DNA of 64,000 nt, from positions 2,976,001 through 3,040,000 of the forward strand of contig NZ_CP011412.1 of NCBI RefSeq assembly GCF_001007875.1, in the 5' to 3' direction. How positions within the stretch are numbered: position 1 is the stretch's first letter; each line of letters starts with the position of its first letter. Positions 9,074 through 17,747 of the stretch are shown piece after piece. The notes below the pieces were generated by a model, which saw only the letters and a program-made list of their open reading frames with translations, made no database searches and was not told where the DNA came from. This stretch comes from Sedimenticola thiotaurini. Lineage in GTDB: Bacteria > Pseudomonadota > Gammaproteobacteria > Chromatiales > Chromatiaceae. Position numbers and translations under genes: made by a program.

Positions 9074-9895
9074 ATGCAGATCAAGTGTTTACTGCCCATT
9101 CTGCTCCTGCTGGCCTGTCCGCTCTGGGCGTCAGATCTGGCGCGGGAGGGACGCATCGCCGCAGAGATTCGTGATGGACTGGTGGTGGGGGAACCTGTGA
9201 TGTTGCAGGCAGACGGCAATGATTTCTTCACCCTTTATACCCAGGAACAGTCCACTTACAGCCACGGCGCGGTGATTCTCCTGCATGGTCGGGGAGCCCA
9301 TCCTGACTGGGCCGATGTGATCCATCCGTTACGTGTCGGACTGCCCGGCTATGGCTGGAAGACGCTCTCCATCCAGTTGCCCATCGCCGCCGCCGACGCT
9401 TCCGGTTGGGTCTATACCGAGCTGATTCCCGAGGCGTTTCCGCGCATCACCGCCGCAGTGGAATACCTGAAACAGCAGGACGTGACCAATATCGTGCTGG
9501 TCGGCCACAGCCTGGGTGCACGCATGGGTGTCGAATATCTGGCCCAGACGGTGCCTGAGGAGGTGAAGGCATACGTGGCGATCGGGCTCTCTGCCAGAAA
9601 AGAGGGGCCGGGAGACAGCACCCTTGCTGCCCTGGGAAAACTGCAACTGCCTTTGCTGGATATCTACGGTAGTCAGGATCTGGATGCGGTGCTGCAGAGT
9701 GGCCCGGAGCGGGCCAGAGCGGCCCGGTTAGCAGAGAATCCGGGCTACAGACAACGCCAGATTGCCGGGGCGGACCATTTTTTTACCGGTCTGGATGATA
9801 CCTTGCTGGCTGAAGTGCGTGCCTGGTTAGGGCGGATAGCGGCTGATGTGCAGGTGCAGCAAAATAATCTTGACGTTAACGTAAACACAAACTAG
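9074..9895 (+). CDS. DUF3530-type secreted alpha/beta hydrolase
   Basis: The 273-residue protein begins with a signal peptide (MQIKCLLPILLLLACPLWAS, cleavage near residue 20). The rest is an alpha/beta-hydrolase fold: oxyanion strand ILLHGRGAHPDW, nucleophile elbow GHSLGA, and a late GADHFF that supplies the His. This pattern fits the DUF3530 family; substrate unknown. ATG 9074 is preceded by GGAGG. No operon partner is visible; it stands alone between rpe (divergent) and aapJ. Confidence 0.8.
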   Translation: MQIKCLLPILLLLACPLWASDLAREGRIAAEIRDGLVVGEPVMLQADGNDFFTLYTQEQSTYSHGAVILLHGRGAHPDWADVIHPLRVGLPGYGWKTLSIQLPIAAADASGWVYTELIPEAFPRITAAVEYLKQQDVTNIVLVGHSLGARMGVEYLAQTVPEEVKAYVAIGLSARKEGPGDSTLAALGKLQLPLLDIYGSQDLDAVLQSGPERARAARLAENPGYRQRQIAGADHFFTGLDDTLLAEVRAWLGRIAADVQVQQNNLDVNVNTN

Positions 9896-10205
9896 GGTTT
9901 ATTTCAGTTGTAACCGGAACGCTTCAATGGGATACGGCTGGCGCAGGGACGCGCTGGAAATTGAATCGGGCACTTGGGAACTGCTGGTCTGGATTCCTGG
10001 TGTCCAGAGCGGGCGTTGATACTTTGGGCTAAGCTCTCCGCAACGATTGTTGCGTGTTCAACGTCTGTTGTCGGCTGAATTTGCGAATAAGCTTGCAGAT
10101 CTCACGCCAGCGGGCTAGAGTTTATTTGACTTTGCCATGCCATAGATCAGTACTTTAACGTTTTTGGATAAACGTCTGATCATATTTGGCGTGGAGGGTG
10201 GTGCG
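9896..10205. other. Intergenic region before aap operon
   Basis: No convincing gene. A 30-codon frame at 9927 has no ribosome site. A weak -35-like TTGACT occurs at about 10127, but no good -10 lies at normal spacing. The region presumably carries the aap promoter, which I cannot place. Confidence 0.4.
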
Positions 10206-10319
10206 ATGTCACCGTCGCCGGAGGGATTGGCGCGGGACTGGGCAGAAAAGCTGCACGTGCCGGAACACATCATTACCGATGTCAACAATATCTCTCACAA
10301 GGAGAAAACCGTACCATGA
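10206..10319 (+). CDS. Candidate small ORF upstream of aapJ (37 codons)
   Basis: An ATG at 10206 with GGAGG eight bases upstream opens a 37-codon frame (begins MSPSPEGLARDWAEKL, ends EKTVP). Its TGA overlaps the aapJ ATG as ATGA. The overlap and the ribosome site suggest a translated leader coupled to aapJ. I recognise no domain; it could also be chance, as the aapJ ribosome site lies inside it. Confidence 0.4.
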   Translation: MSPSPEGLARDWAEKLHVPEHIITDVNNISHKEKTVP

Positions 10320-11335
10320 AGAAAATTCATGCAATCGCTTCTGCAGTCACCCTGACTGCGGTTATGTCAACCAACGCCTTTGCCGGCGCAACCCTTGATT
10401 CGGTGAAGAAGAAAGGATTTGTACAGTGTGGAGTGAGTACCGGTCTGCCTGGTTTCTCCAGCGCTGATGAGAAAGGTAACTGGTTTGGCCTGGATGTGGA
10501 TGTCTGTCGCGCTGTCGCAGCTGCCGTGTTCGGCGATGCCGACAAGGTTAAATACACACCACTGACCGCCAAGGAACGTTTCACTGCGTTGCAGTCTGGC
10601 GAGATCGACATGCTGTCCCGTAACACCACCTGGACATTGACCCGTGATTCATCACTGGGACTTAACTTTGCCGGTGTCAATTACTATGATGGCCAGGGCT
10701 TCATGGTTAACAAGAACCTGGGTGTGAAGAGCGCCCTGGAACTGGATGGCGCTTCGTTCTGTATCCAGGCGGGCACCACCACTGAGTTGAATCTGGCTGA
10801 CTATTTCCGCGCCAACAACATGAAGTACACCCCGGTGACCTTTGATTCGTCGGATGAAACCGTCAAGGCGTTTGACTCCGGTCGTTGTGACGCGCTCACC
10901 TCGGATCAGTCCCAGCTTTATGCACTGCGTATCAAACTGGGTAATCCAGACGGTGCCATTGTACTGCCCGAAGTGATCTCCAAGGAGCCACTGGGTCCGG
11001 TTACCGCACAGGGTGATGATGAATGGTACAAAATCGTTCGCTGGTCACTGTTTGCTATGATTAATGCTGAAGAGCTGGGTGTAAGCTCCGGCAACGTGGA
11101 CAAGATGATGTCCAGTGATGATCCGAATGTCCGGCGTCTGTTGGGACTCGAAGGTATCAAGGGTAGTGGCCTGGGTCTCGCCGATGACTGGGCTGTGAAC
11201 ATCATCAAGCAGGTGGGTAACTACGGAGAAGCTTTCGAGCGTAACGTAGGCCAGGGTAGTCCGCTTAAGATTGCTCGTGGACAGAACGCGCTCTGGAACA
11301 AGGGTGGTCTGCAGTACGCTCCACCTATCCGCTAG
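10316..11335 (+). CDS. aapJ: General L-amino-acid ABC transporter, periplasmic binding protein
   Basis: The 339-residue solute-binding protein of the Aap-type polar amino-acid transporter has a signal peptide (residues 1-23, ending NAFA) and a family-3 binding fold. The N-lobe starts TLDSVKKKGFVQCGVSTGLPGFS; GLDVDVCRAVAAAVFG and ALTSDQSQLYALR are typical for AapJ/BztA. AAGGAG lies upstream of the ATG. First full gene of aapJQMP; a strong hairpin after it probably keeps the binding protein more abundant than the membrane parts. Confidence 0.95.
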   Translation: MKKIHAIASAVTLTAVMSTNAFAGATLDSVKKKGFVQCGVSTGLPGFSSADEKGNWFGLDVDVCRAVAAAVFGDADKVKYTPLTAKERFTALQSGEIDMLSRNTTWTLTRDSSLGLNFAGVNYYDGQGFMVNKNLGVKSALELDGASFCIQAGTTTELNLADYFRANNMKYTPVTFDSSDETVKAFDSGRCDALTSDQSQLYALRIKLGNPDGAIVLPEVISKEPLGPVTAQGDDEWYKIVRWSLFAMINAEELGVSSGNVDKMMSSDDPNVRRLLGLEGIKGSGLGLADDWAVNIIKQVGNYGEAFERNVGQGSPLKIARGQNALWNKGGLQYAPPIR

Positions 11336-11413
11336 TCAGTGTGCCCGGCGAGGACGGGTTTGAGCGGACCAGATTACTGGATGACGCTGAATCCGCCTCC
11401 CGGGCGCTGTGGA

Positions 11414-11445
11414 AGCTACAGGGCATCGCTCTCCGCCCTGTAGCT
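11414..11445 (+). repeat. Intercistronic hairpin aapJ/aapQ
   Basis: A perfect 11-bp stem (AGCTACAGGGC / GCCCTGTAGCT) with a 10-base loop lies between aapJ and aapQ. It has no T-run, so it more likely protects the aapJ mRNA 3' end or dampens readthrough than terminates fully. Confidence 0.65.
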
Positions 11446-11476
11446 AACTTGCCTTAACTGCCCGAAAGGTATTTAT

Positions 11477-12667
11477 ATGGCGGATGAACATCGGAAAGTG
11501 CCGGAGCTAGCCAAGCCGGCGCTCTGGAGACGGCCAGCAGTCCGGTCGCTGTTTTTTCAGATTCTGCTGGTCGCAGGTATCGGCTTCTTCGGCTACACCA
11601 TCTTCCAGAACACCCTCCATAACATGGAGCAGCGCGGTATCAGCACCGGTTTCGGCTTCCTGGATAATGAAGCCGGCTTCGGTATCCTGATGACCCTCAT
11701 CCCCTTCGACGAGACCTATACCTACGGCCGCACCTTCCTGGTCGGCTTGCTCAATACCCTGCTGGTCGCGTCGCTGGGCATCTTCTTTGCCACCATCATC
11801 GGTTTCATCATGGGTGTTGCGCGCCTGTCGCGTAACTGGATCATTTCTCGCCTTGCCACCATCTATATAGAGGTGTTTCGAAATATCCCCCTGCTGTTGC
11901 AGATCATGTTCTGGTATTTCGCCGTACTGCGTCCCCTCCCCGGTCCCCGGCAAAGCCTGATTCTGAACGACACCTTCTATCTCAGCAATCGCGGTCTCTA
12001 TATGCCCAGTCCCGTATTCGGCGAGGGGTTCTGGATGGTGATGGTCGGGCTGGCGGTGGCGATTGTGGCCAGTATCCTGGTGATCCGCTGGGCACGTAAA
12101 CGGCAGGAGGCGACGGGGGAGCAGTTCCACTCTATCTATGCATCGATCGGGCTGGTGATCGGCTTGCCCATGCTGATTTTCTTACTGGCAGGCAGTCCGC
12201 TGAGCTGGGACTTCCCGGTATTGCAGCGTTTTAACATGGCCGGCGGTATGGTGATTATTCCCGAGCTGGCGGCGCTTCTGGTGGCATTGAGTATCTACAC
12301 GGGTGCCTTTATCGCTGAGGCGGTACGTTCCGGTATCCTGGCGGTCAGTCATGGACAGACCGAGGCGGCCCATGCCCTCGGTCTACGCCCCGCTTCCACA
12401 CTGCGTCTGGTGATCATCCCCCAGGCGTTACGGGTGATTATTCCGCAGCTCACCAGTCAGTATCTGAATCTGACCAAGAACTCATCCCTGGCCACCGCAA
12501 TCGGTTATCCCGATCTGGTGGCGGTCTTTGCCGGTACCACCCTGAACCAGACCGGGCAGGCGGTGGAGGTGATCGCCATGACCATGGCAGTTTACCTGGC
12601 GATCAGTCTGACCATTTCCCTGTTCATGAACTGGTACAACAAACGTATCCAACTGGTGGAGAGGTAA
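11477..12667 (+). CDS. aapQ: General L-amino-acid ABC transporter permease
   Basis: This 396-residue inner-membrane permease has a His/Glu/Gln/Arg/opine-type transmembrane fold. Long hydrophobic helices include residues about 17-37, 90-115 and 185-205. The ABC-contact loop EAAHALGLRPASTLRLVIIPQALR (the EAA motif; only its core is cited) is near the C-terminus. The extra central loop and length are typical of AapQ/BztB rather than of short HisM/GlnP permeases. It ends three bases before aapM. Confidence 0.94.
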   Translation: MADEHRKVPELAKPALWRRPAVRSLFFQILLVAGIGFFGYTIFQNTLHNMEQRGISTGFGFLDNEAGFGILMTLIPFDETYTYGRTFLVGLLNTLLVASLGIFFATIIGFIMGVARLSRNWIISRLATIYIEVFRNIPLLLQIMFWYFAVLRPLPGPRQSLILNDTFYLSNRGLYMPSPVFGEGFWMVMVGLAVAIVASILVIRWARKRQEATGEQFHSIYASIGLVIGLPMLIFLLAGSPLSWDFPVLQRFNMAGGMVIIPELAALLVALSIYTGAFIAEAVRSGILAVSHGQTEAAHALGLRPASTLRLVIIPQALRVIIPQLTSQYLNLTKNSSLATAIGYPDLVAVFAGTTLNQTGQAVEVIAMTMAVYLAISLTISLFMNWYNKRIQLVER

Positions 12668-12670
12668 TCC

Positions 12671-13771
12671 ATGAGCGTGCATACCCCCCATCCCGATCTG
12701 CCGCCACCTACCCTGAGTGTCGGCGTGCTTGGCTGGTTGAGGAGCAATCTGTTCTCTTCGCCACTGCATACCCTGCTGAGCCTGTTTGCCATCTATCTGA
12801 TCTATCTGACGGTACCGCCGATCATCAACTGGGTTTTCGTCGACTCCACCTGGGTGGGCGATACCCGGGAGGCCTGTAGCGCAACCACCGGTGCCTGCTG
12901 GGTGTTTGTGAAGGTGCGCATGAATCAGTTCATGTACGGCTTTTTCCCCGAATCGGAGTACTGGCGAATCAATCTCGCTTTTGGTCTGTTGATCCTGCTG
13001 GCCATACCGCTGTTCATCAAGAAATTTAACCACAAGGGTAAGCTGGCACTCTTTATTCTGTTGGTCTATCCGTTCGTTATTTTCGTGCTCTTTTCCGGCG
13101 GCTACTTTGGTCTGGTGCCGGTTGAGACCAGCAAATGGGGCGGCCTCAGCCTGACCCTGATTCTGGCCGGTGTTGGTATCGCCGCGTCGCTGCCACTGGG
13201 TATCGTGCTGGCGTTGGGCCGGCGTTCCAAGATGCCCATTGTCAAATCCGTCTCGGTGGTATTTATCGAGTTCTGGCGTGGTGTACCGCTGATCACGGTG
13301 CTGTTCATGTCCTCGGTGATGCTGCCCCTGTTCCTACCCGAAGGTACCAATTTCGATAAGTTGCTACGGGCCATGATCGGTATTGCCCTGTTCCAGTCGG
13401 CCTATATGGCCGAAGTGGTCAGGGGCGGTCTGGCGGCGATACCGAAAGGCCAGTATGAAGCGGGCGAGGCGTTGGGCCTCAGTTACTGGCAGAGCATGGG
13501 GCTGATTATCCTGCCCCAGGCGTTGAAGCTGGTTATACCGGGCATCGTGAACACCTTCATCGCCCTGTTCAAGGATACCACCCTGGTGTTGATCATCGGG
13601 CTGTTCGATCTGTTGGCGATTATCCAGCAGGCGTTCGCCGATCCGGACTGGCTTGGATTCTCCATCGAGGGTTACGTTTTCGCCGCCAGTATCTTCTGGA
13701 TTTTCTGCTTCGGTATGTCGCGTTACAGCATGGCGCTGGAAAAGAAACTGCATACCGGCCATGCCCGATAA
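12671..13771 (+). CDS. aapM: General L-amino-acid ABC transporter permease
   Basis: The second 366-residue permease forms a heterodimer with AapQ. It has an N-terminal helix pair with a large insert, then the core fold with the EAA-type loop GEALGLSYWQSMGLIILPQ. FIEFWRGVPLITVLFM is typical of the polar amino-acid permease family. Start ATG 12671 is three bases after the aapQ stop, with GAGG upstream, consistent with tight coupling. Confidence 0.94.
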   Translation: MSVHTPHPDLPPPTLSVGVLGWLRSNLFSSPLHTLLSLFAIYLIYLTVPPIINWVFVDSTWVGDTREACSATTGACWVFVKVRMNQFMYGFFPESEYWRINLAFGLLILLAIPLFIKKFNHKGKLALFILLVYPFVIFVLFSGGYFGLVPVETSKWGGLSLTLILAGVGIAASLPLGIVLALGRRSKMPIVKSVSVVFIEFWRGVPLITVLFMSSVMLPLFLPEGTNFDKLLRAMIGIALFQSAYMAEVVRGGLAAIPKGQYEAGEALGLSYWQSMGLIILPQALKLVIPGIVNTFIALFKDTTLVLIIGLFDLLAIIQQAFADPDWLGFSIEGYVFAASIFWIFCFGMSRYSMALEKKLHTGHAR

Positions 13772-13804
13772 CCACAATGAATAGCCATAAGTTGGAGACA
13801 CGTT

Positions 13805-14584
13805 ATGTCTGAGACCGACAAAGCAACCCGCCCCGCAGCGGATTCCGCCGACCTTACGATCGAGATGCGAGGTGTGCACAAGTGGTATGGCCAGTTCCAT
13901 GTCCTGAAAGATATTAATCTGTCGGTAACCCGGGGTGAGCGGATTGTGATCTGCGGCCCGTCAGGATCCGGTAAATCCACCATGATCCGCTGTATCAACC
14001 GGCTGGAGGAGCACCAGCAGGGGCAGATTATCGTCGATGGCACCGAGCTTACCGATGATGTGAAACATATCGATCAGGTGCGTAAGGAGGTAGGCATGGT
14101 GTTCCAGCACTTCAACCTGTTCCCGCACCTGACCGTTCTGGAGAACTGCTGCCTGGCGCCTATCTGGGTGCGCAAGATGCCACGCAAGGAGGCGGAGGCC
14201 GTGGCCATGCAGTACCTGGAGAAGGTGAAGATCCCGGAGCAGGCGAAGAAATACCCCGGTCAACTCTCCGGTGGTCAGCAGCAACGTGTGGCGATTGCCC
14301 GCAGCCTCTGCATGAATCCACAAATTATGCTGTTTGATGAGCCTACTTCAGCGCTGGACCCGGAGATGATCAAAGAGGTACTGGATACCATGATCGAACT
14401 GGCGGAAAGTGGCATGACCATGCTCTGTGTGACCCATGAGATGGGGTTCGCCAAAACGGTGGCGAATCGGGTGATCTTTATGGATGCCGGCGAGATCATC
14501 GAAGAGAATGAACCTCACGAGTTCTTCAACAATCCCCAGTCAGACCGCACTAAACTGTTTCTCAGTCAGATCCTGCAGCACTGA
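13805..14584 (+). CDS. aapP: General L-amino-acid ABC transporter ATPase
   Basis: The 259-residue ATPase drives the AapJQMP importer. Walker A is GPSGSGKST, the Q-loop is [15 protein letters not shown], the signature is [15 protein letters not shown], Walker B is [12 protein letters not shown] and the switch His is in CVTHEMGF. Length fits the GlnQ/AapP family. It is the last gene of the operon and is followed by a strong terminator. Confidence 0.96.
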   Translation: MSETDKATRPAADSADLTIEMRGVHKWYGQFHVLKDINLSVTRGERIVICGPSGSGKSTMIRCINRLEEHQQGQIIVDGTELTDDVKHIDQVRKEVGMVFQHFNLFPHLTVLENCCLAPIWVRKMPRKEAEAVAMQYLEKVKIPEQAKKYPGQLSGGQQQRVAIARSLCMNPQIMLFDEPTSALDPEMIKEVLDTMIELAESGMTMLCVTHEMGFAKTVANRVIFMDAGEIIEENEPHEFFNNPQSDRTKLFLSQILQH

Positions 14585-14617
14585 GACCTTTCACTGCAGT
14601 TTTATATTGCCCATAAA

Positions 14618-14648
14618 AAAACAGGCCCGACAATGTCGGGCCTGTTTT
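14618..14648. terminator. Bidirectional intrinsic terminator (aapP / peroxidase)
   Basis: A 14-bp stem, AAAACAGGCCCGAC / GTCGGGCCTGTTTT with a three-base loop, carries A/T runs on both sides, so it can end both the aap operon and the convergent peroxidase gene. Confidence 0.9.
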
Positions 14649-14662
14649 GTGTGTGGCCGCTA

Positions 14663-15661
14663 TTAATCGAAAGGTTGTGGCCGTGGTGTGCTATCCGTGG
14701 AAGGCGGCAGTATCGGCATCAGGAATGAAGGCTGATCACCGGTCAGGGTCTTCAGGAAGGCGACGATTTTAGCGTTTTCTTCGTCGGTAAACTTCTTGCC
14801 CAGCTGCAGGCGGCCCATTATATCCACAGCCTCAGTCAGGGTTTCCGCCTCACCATCGTGGAAGTACGGATAGGTCATCTCCACGTTACGCAGGGTCGGC
14901 ACCTTGAACATGAACCGATCTGCATCCTTGCCGGTGACGGCGGCCAAACCCTCGGCCGGGCTGGTTGCCTTGTACGGCTCTACAACACCCATTTTCTGGA
15001 ATGAGCTGCCACCCACGGCGGGGCCGTTGTGACAGGCGACACAACCGCTCGTCTTGAACAGCTGGTATCCCTCCAGTTCAGTGGCGGTGATGGCATCTTT
15101 ATCGCCAAGCAGCCATTGGTCAAACCGGGAGTTGGGCGTGATCAGGGTCTTCTCGAACTCAGCAATTGCTTCCGTTACCCGGTCAATGTTGATTTCCGAA
15201 TCACCGAATACCTGTTTGAATTCAACGACGTACTGCGGAATGGATTTGATTACATCGATGGCCAGGGTGTGGGTGGATGCCATCTCGCCGGGGTTGGCGA
15301 TCGGGCCACCGGCCTGCTCTTTCAGGTCGGCCGCGCGGCCGTCCCAGAACTGGGCCAAGTTCATGCTTGAATTAAGTACAGTGGGTGCGTTGATTGGACC
15401 CTGTTGCCAGTTATGGCCAATTGAAGTTTTAAGATTATCCGTGCCGCCCATGCTCAGGTTGTGACAGGAGTTACAGGAGATGAATCCAGATTTAGAGAGG
15501 CGTGGATCAAAATAGAGTTTTTTTCCGAGTTCTACTTGTGCGAGGTTTATCTCTTTTACCGGTGCAATGGGTGAGATCGGCTCATTGGCCATGGCTACAC
15601 CGGCAACAGCGGTCATCGTAGCAATACTGCAGCTGATTACACGTTGTTTAACTTTGTTCAC
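14663..15661 (-). CDS. Di-haem cytochrome c peroxidase
   Basis: The 332-residue periplasmic enzyme reduces hydrogen peroxide with electrons from c-type cytochromes. It has a signal peptide (to about residue 25) and two haem c sites, CNSCH near residue 63 and CVACH near 208. The segment MGGTDNLKTSIGH and the late FKVPTLRNVEMTYPYFHDG match the CcpA/MauG family. Start is GTG 15661 with GGAGG eight bases upstream. An FNR-type promoter precedes it, consistent with low-oxygen expression seen for CcpA in other bacteria. Confidence 0.94.
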   Translation of the reverse strand: MNKVKQRVISCSIATMTAVAGVAMANEPISPIAPVKEINLAQVELGKKLYFDPRLSKSGFISCNSCHNLSMGGTDNLKTSIGHNWQQGPINAPTVLNSSMNLAQFWDGRAADLKEQAGGPIANPGEMASTHTLAIDVIKSIPQYVVEFKQVFGDSEINIDRVTEAIAEFEKTLITPNSRFDQWLLGDKDAITATELEGYQLFKTSGCVACHNGPAVGGSSFQKMGVVEPYKATSPAEGLAAVTGKDADRFMFKVPTLRNVEMTYPYFHDGEAETLTEAVDIMGRLQLGKKFTDEENAKIVAFLKTLTGDQPSFLMPILPPSTDSTPRPQPFD

Positions 15662-15712
15662 TTTAGGATCCTCCGGAACAAAAAAGTTGGACGCTTTCTT
15701 AGAAGCGTTCTA

Positions 15713-15754
15713 ATAATAAACACGTTAAAAAAAAGGTTAATTGCTCCAGATCAA
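15713..15754 (-). promoter_or_regulatory. FNR/Anr class II promoter for the peroxidase
   Basis: On the minus strand TTGATCTGGAGCAA (15754-15741) matches the FNR box TTGAT-N4-ATCAA in nine of ten positions. A -10 hexamer TATTAT (15718-15713) lies so that a start at 15706 puts the box centre at exactly -41.5, the class II position. A six-base inverted repeat (ACGCTT / AAGCGT, 15691-15708) overlaps the expected start. Confidence 0.75.
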
Positions 15755-15838
15755 TAGTTGCTGGTTTTCAGGTTGTTATTCAGAAATCCGTGCAGCGGTT
15801 CACCCATGGGAATAAACCGGGGTAGGGAGGGGCGGGCG

Positions 15839-16732
15839 CTATCCGATTTCTGCCAGCAGCTGATCGATAAGAGTCACGGCCTGTTGGCGATAGCTGCCGC
15901 CAAACAGGTTGAGATGGTTAAGTACATGGTACAGGTTGTAAAGCTGTTTACGCACCGGATAACCGGCAGGCAGCGGCCAGGCCTCACAGTAGGCTGCATA
16001 AAAGTCCGCTGGGAAGCCGCCAAACAGTTCGCTCATTGCCAAGTCGGTTTCCCGGTCGCCATAGTAGACCGCCGGATCGAAGATGACCGGTTGTCCCGTC
16101 CGCTCATAAGCGAAATTGCCCCCCCATAGGTCGCCATGCAGCAGTGAGGGTGGCGGGGCGTGGTCAAGCAGGGCGGGCACCGCCTCAAGCAGGCGCTGGC
16201 CGCGCGCCTGCAAGGGGCCATTCTCTCCCCGGGTTGCTGCCAGATTGAGTTGATGACCAAGGCGTTGCTGTTGCCAGAACTCAATCCAGGAGTCGCTTGG
16301 CGTATTGGGCTGTTGAGTATTACCGAGAGTATTGTCCCGCCGCCAGCCGAAGCGCTGTGCCCTGTGCTGGTGAAGTGCCGCCAGCTGCCGCCCGGCGTGA
16401 GCCGGATCACCCCGGCCGTTCAGATCAAGATACTCCAGTACCAGGTAGGCGTGGCGTCCGGTAACCCCGTACCCGAGACAGCGGGGAACCCGGATTGCCT
16501 CAGCAGCGGATAGTGCGTCGAGACCGTCCGCTTCGTCCTCAAACTGGGAGAGGCGGTCGACACGGTTCAGCTTCACGAAGTATCGTTGGTCGTCAAATGA
16601 GATGCTGTACGCCTGGTTGATGCAGCCTCCAGCCACCGGTTGGCAGCGTATCTCCACTTCTTTCTCGGTGGTGGCGGGATCAATGGTCTGGAGCATTGCG
16701 CGCCAGTCCCTGTTCGTGGGTGCGCTGTTCAA
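15839..16732 (-). CDS. Fructosamine kinase family protein
   Basis: The 297-residue kinase of the fructosamine-3-kinase family phosphorylates ketoamines on glycated amines or proteins. The kinase-like fold shows FVKLN (ATP Lys), the catalytic LLHGDLWGGN and the metal-binding IFDPAVYYGDRETDLAM, close to E. coli YniA. The start is uncertain: TTG 16732 overlaps the HNH stop (TTGA) and keeps a Trp that aligns with YniA; ATG 16696 would give 285 residues. Probably coupled to the upstream HNH gene. Confidence 0.85.
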   Translation of the reverse strand: MNSAPTNRDWRAMLQTIDPATTEKEVEIRCQPVAGGCINQAYSISFDDQRYFVKLNRVDRLSQFEDEADGLDALSAAEAIRVPRCLGYGVTGRHAYLVLEYLDLNGRGDPAHAGRQLAALHQHRAQRFGWRRDNTLGNTQQPNTPSDSWIEFWQQQRLGHQLNLAATRGENGPLQARGQRLLEAVPALLDHAPPPSLLHGDLWGGNFAYERTGQPVIFDPAVYYGDRETDLAMSELFGGFPADFYAAYCEAWPLPAGYPVRKQLYNLYHVLNHLNLFGGSYRQQAVTLIDQLLAEIG

Positions 16733-17325
16733 CCGTTTTGCAGCCGTTGGTGCAGTGGGCTGCTGCGGGGGAAGTGGGCCCGCAGAAACTCCATCTGGTC
16801 CGCCAGGACATTGTGTCCCTGAAGATAAATATACTCGGCATGGGTAGGAGTGAAGGGAATTGCCAGCAGTTGCATGCCGGCCTCTTCCGGTGTGCGTCCC
16901 GCCTTGTGATTGTTGCAGCGGACACAGGCGGTTACCACGTTATTCCATTCGTCGGGGCCACCCAAGCTCAGCGGCCGAACATGATCCCGGGAGAGCTGCT
17001 TTCTGGGAAAACGCTGACCACAGTAGAGGCAGATATGGCCGTCGCGCTGGAACAGGGTATGGTTGTTGAGTGGTGGAGAATAGCCGTCGCGCATCTTCTC
17101 CAGCGCCCGGCTGTTACCGTGGGTGGCGATAATTGAATTGACGTCGACATGACTCTGTCGGTGGGTTCGGGCATTGATACCGCCGTGTACGCGGTAGAGC
17201 ACCCGCCCACAGGTGTAGGCGATCTGATCAAGGAAGTGCAGTCGGACCGCATCCCGGTAATCGACCCACTCAAGCGGCATGCCGGCCAGATCAGTTCTTA
17301 GGATTAGTTGCTGAAGCCCTGCCAT
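16729..17325 (-). CDS. HNH endonuclease family protein
   Basis: The 198-residue protein has a C-terminal HNH nuclease domain: CLYCGQRF and CVRCNNHK form a four-Cys zinc site, and DHVRPLSLGGPDEWNN holds the catalytic His. The N-terminal half is unrelated to known restriction domains and resembles the chromosomal HNH family common in proteobacteria and cyanobacteria. There is no methyltransferase nearby, so a restriction role is not supported. It overlaps the fructosamine kinase start. Confidence 0.85.
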   Translation of the reverse strand: MAGLQQLILRTDLAGMPLEWVDYRDAVRLHFLDQIAYTCGRVLYRVHGGINARTHRQSHVDVNSIIATHGNSRALEKMRDGYSPPLNNHTLFQRDGHICLYCGQRFPRKQLSRDHVRPLSLGGPDEWNNVVTACVRCNNHKAGRTPEEAGMQLLAIPFTPTHAEYIYLQGHNVLADQMEFLRAHFPRSSPLHQRLQNG

Positions 17326-17533
17326 GTTGGAAATCCTGATTACTGCTTATTTAGTTAGCATAGTTTGAAATTGACCGCAAATCGTGCCCCGAGCGCATTT
17401 TTTTGCGGATGTTCGGTGCGGCCAGGGAATTCAGGCTCAGGTGACCGGATTGGGCCGCTGGGTCATCCAGCCAGCACAGAATATCTATGAAAAGTGGTTG
17501 ACAAAGTGGAAAAACTGCAACCCTCGCTTGTTG

Positions 17534-17542
17534 TTATGCACA
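17534..17542 (+). promoter_or_regulatory. DnaA box TTATGCACA
   Basis: A match to the DnaA box consensus TTATNCACA, about 190 bases from the inverted pair further on. Confidence 0.5.
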
Positions 17543-17724
17543 GCTGCGGTGCAGCAAGAAGAGTTTTAATCAGTTTTCTGTCTGCACCTGATTCAAGGAA
17601 TGCTTAAATAAGCTAACTAATTGATTTAAAAGAAGAACAGTGATTTGTTCATTTTTTTGTCAAATTAACAAAAATGCAATGAACTACAGCCTTTGCGGCC
17701 GGTTCCAACGGTTTTTCAACAGAG

Positions 17725-17747
17725 TTATCCACAGCTTCTGTGGATAA
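17725..17747. promoter_or_regulatory. Inverted pair of perfect DnaA boxes
   Basis: TTATCCACA (17725-17733) and TGTGGATAA (17739-17747) are both exact high-affinity DnaA boxes and together form a 10-bp inverted repeat with a three-base centre. They lie 216 bases before priA. Confidence 0.65.

Noticed and set aside
9927-10019. 30-codon ORF after the DUF3530 gene
   Set aside because: No ribosome site and no overlap or operon signal.
10190-10208. Possible sigma-54 promoter (TGGCGTGG...GTGC) before aapJ
   Set aside because: The GG-GC spacing is three bases too long for a -24/-12 element.
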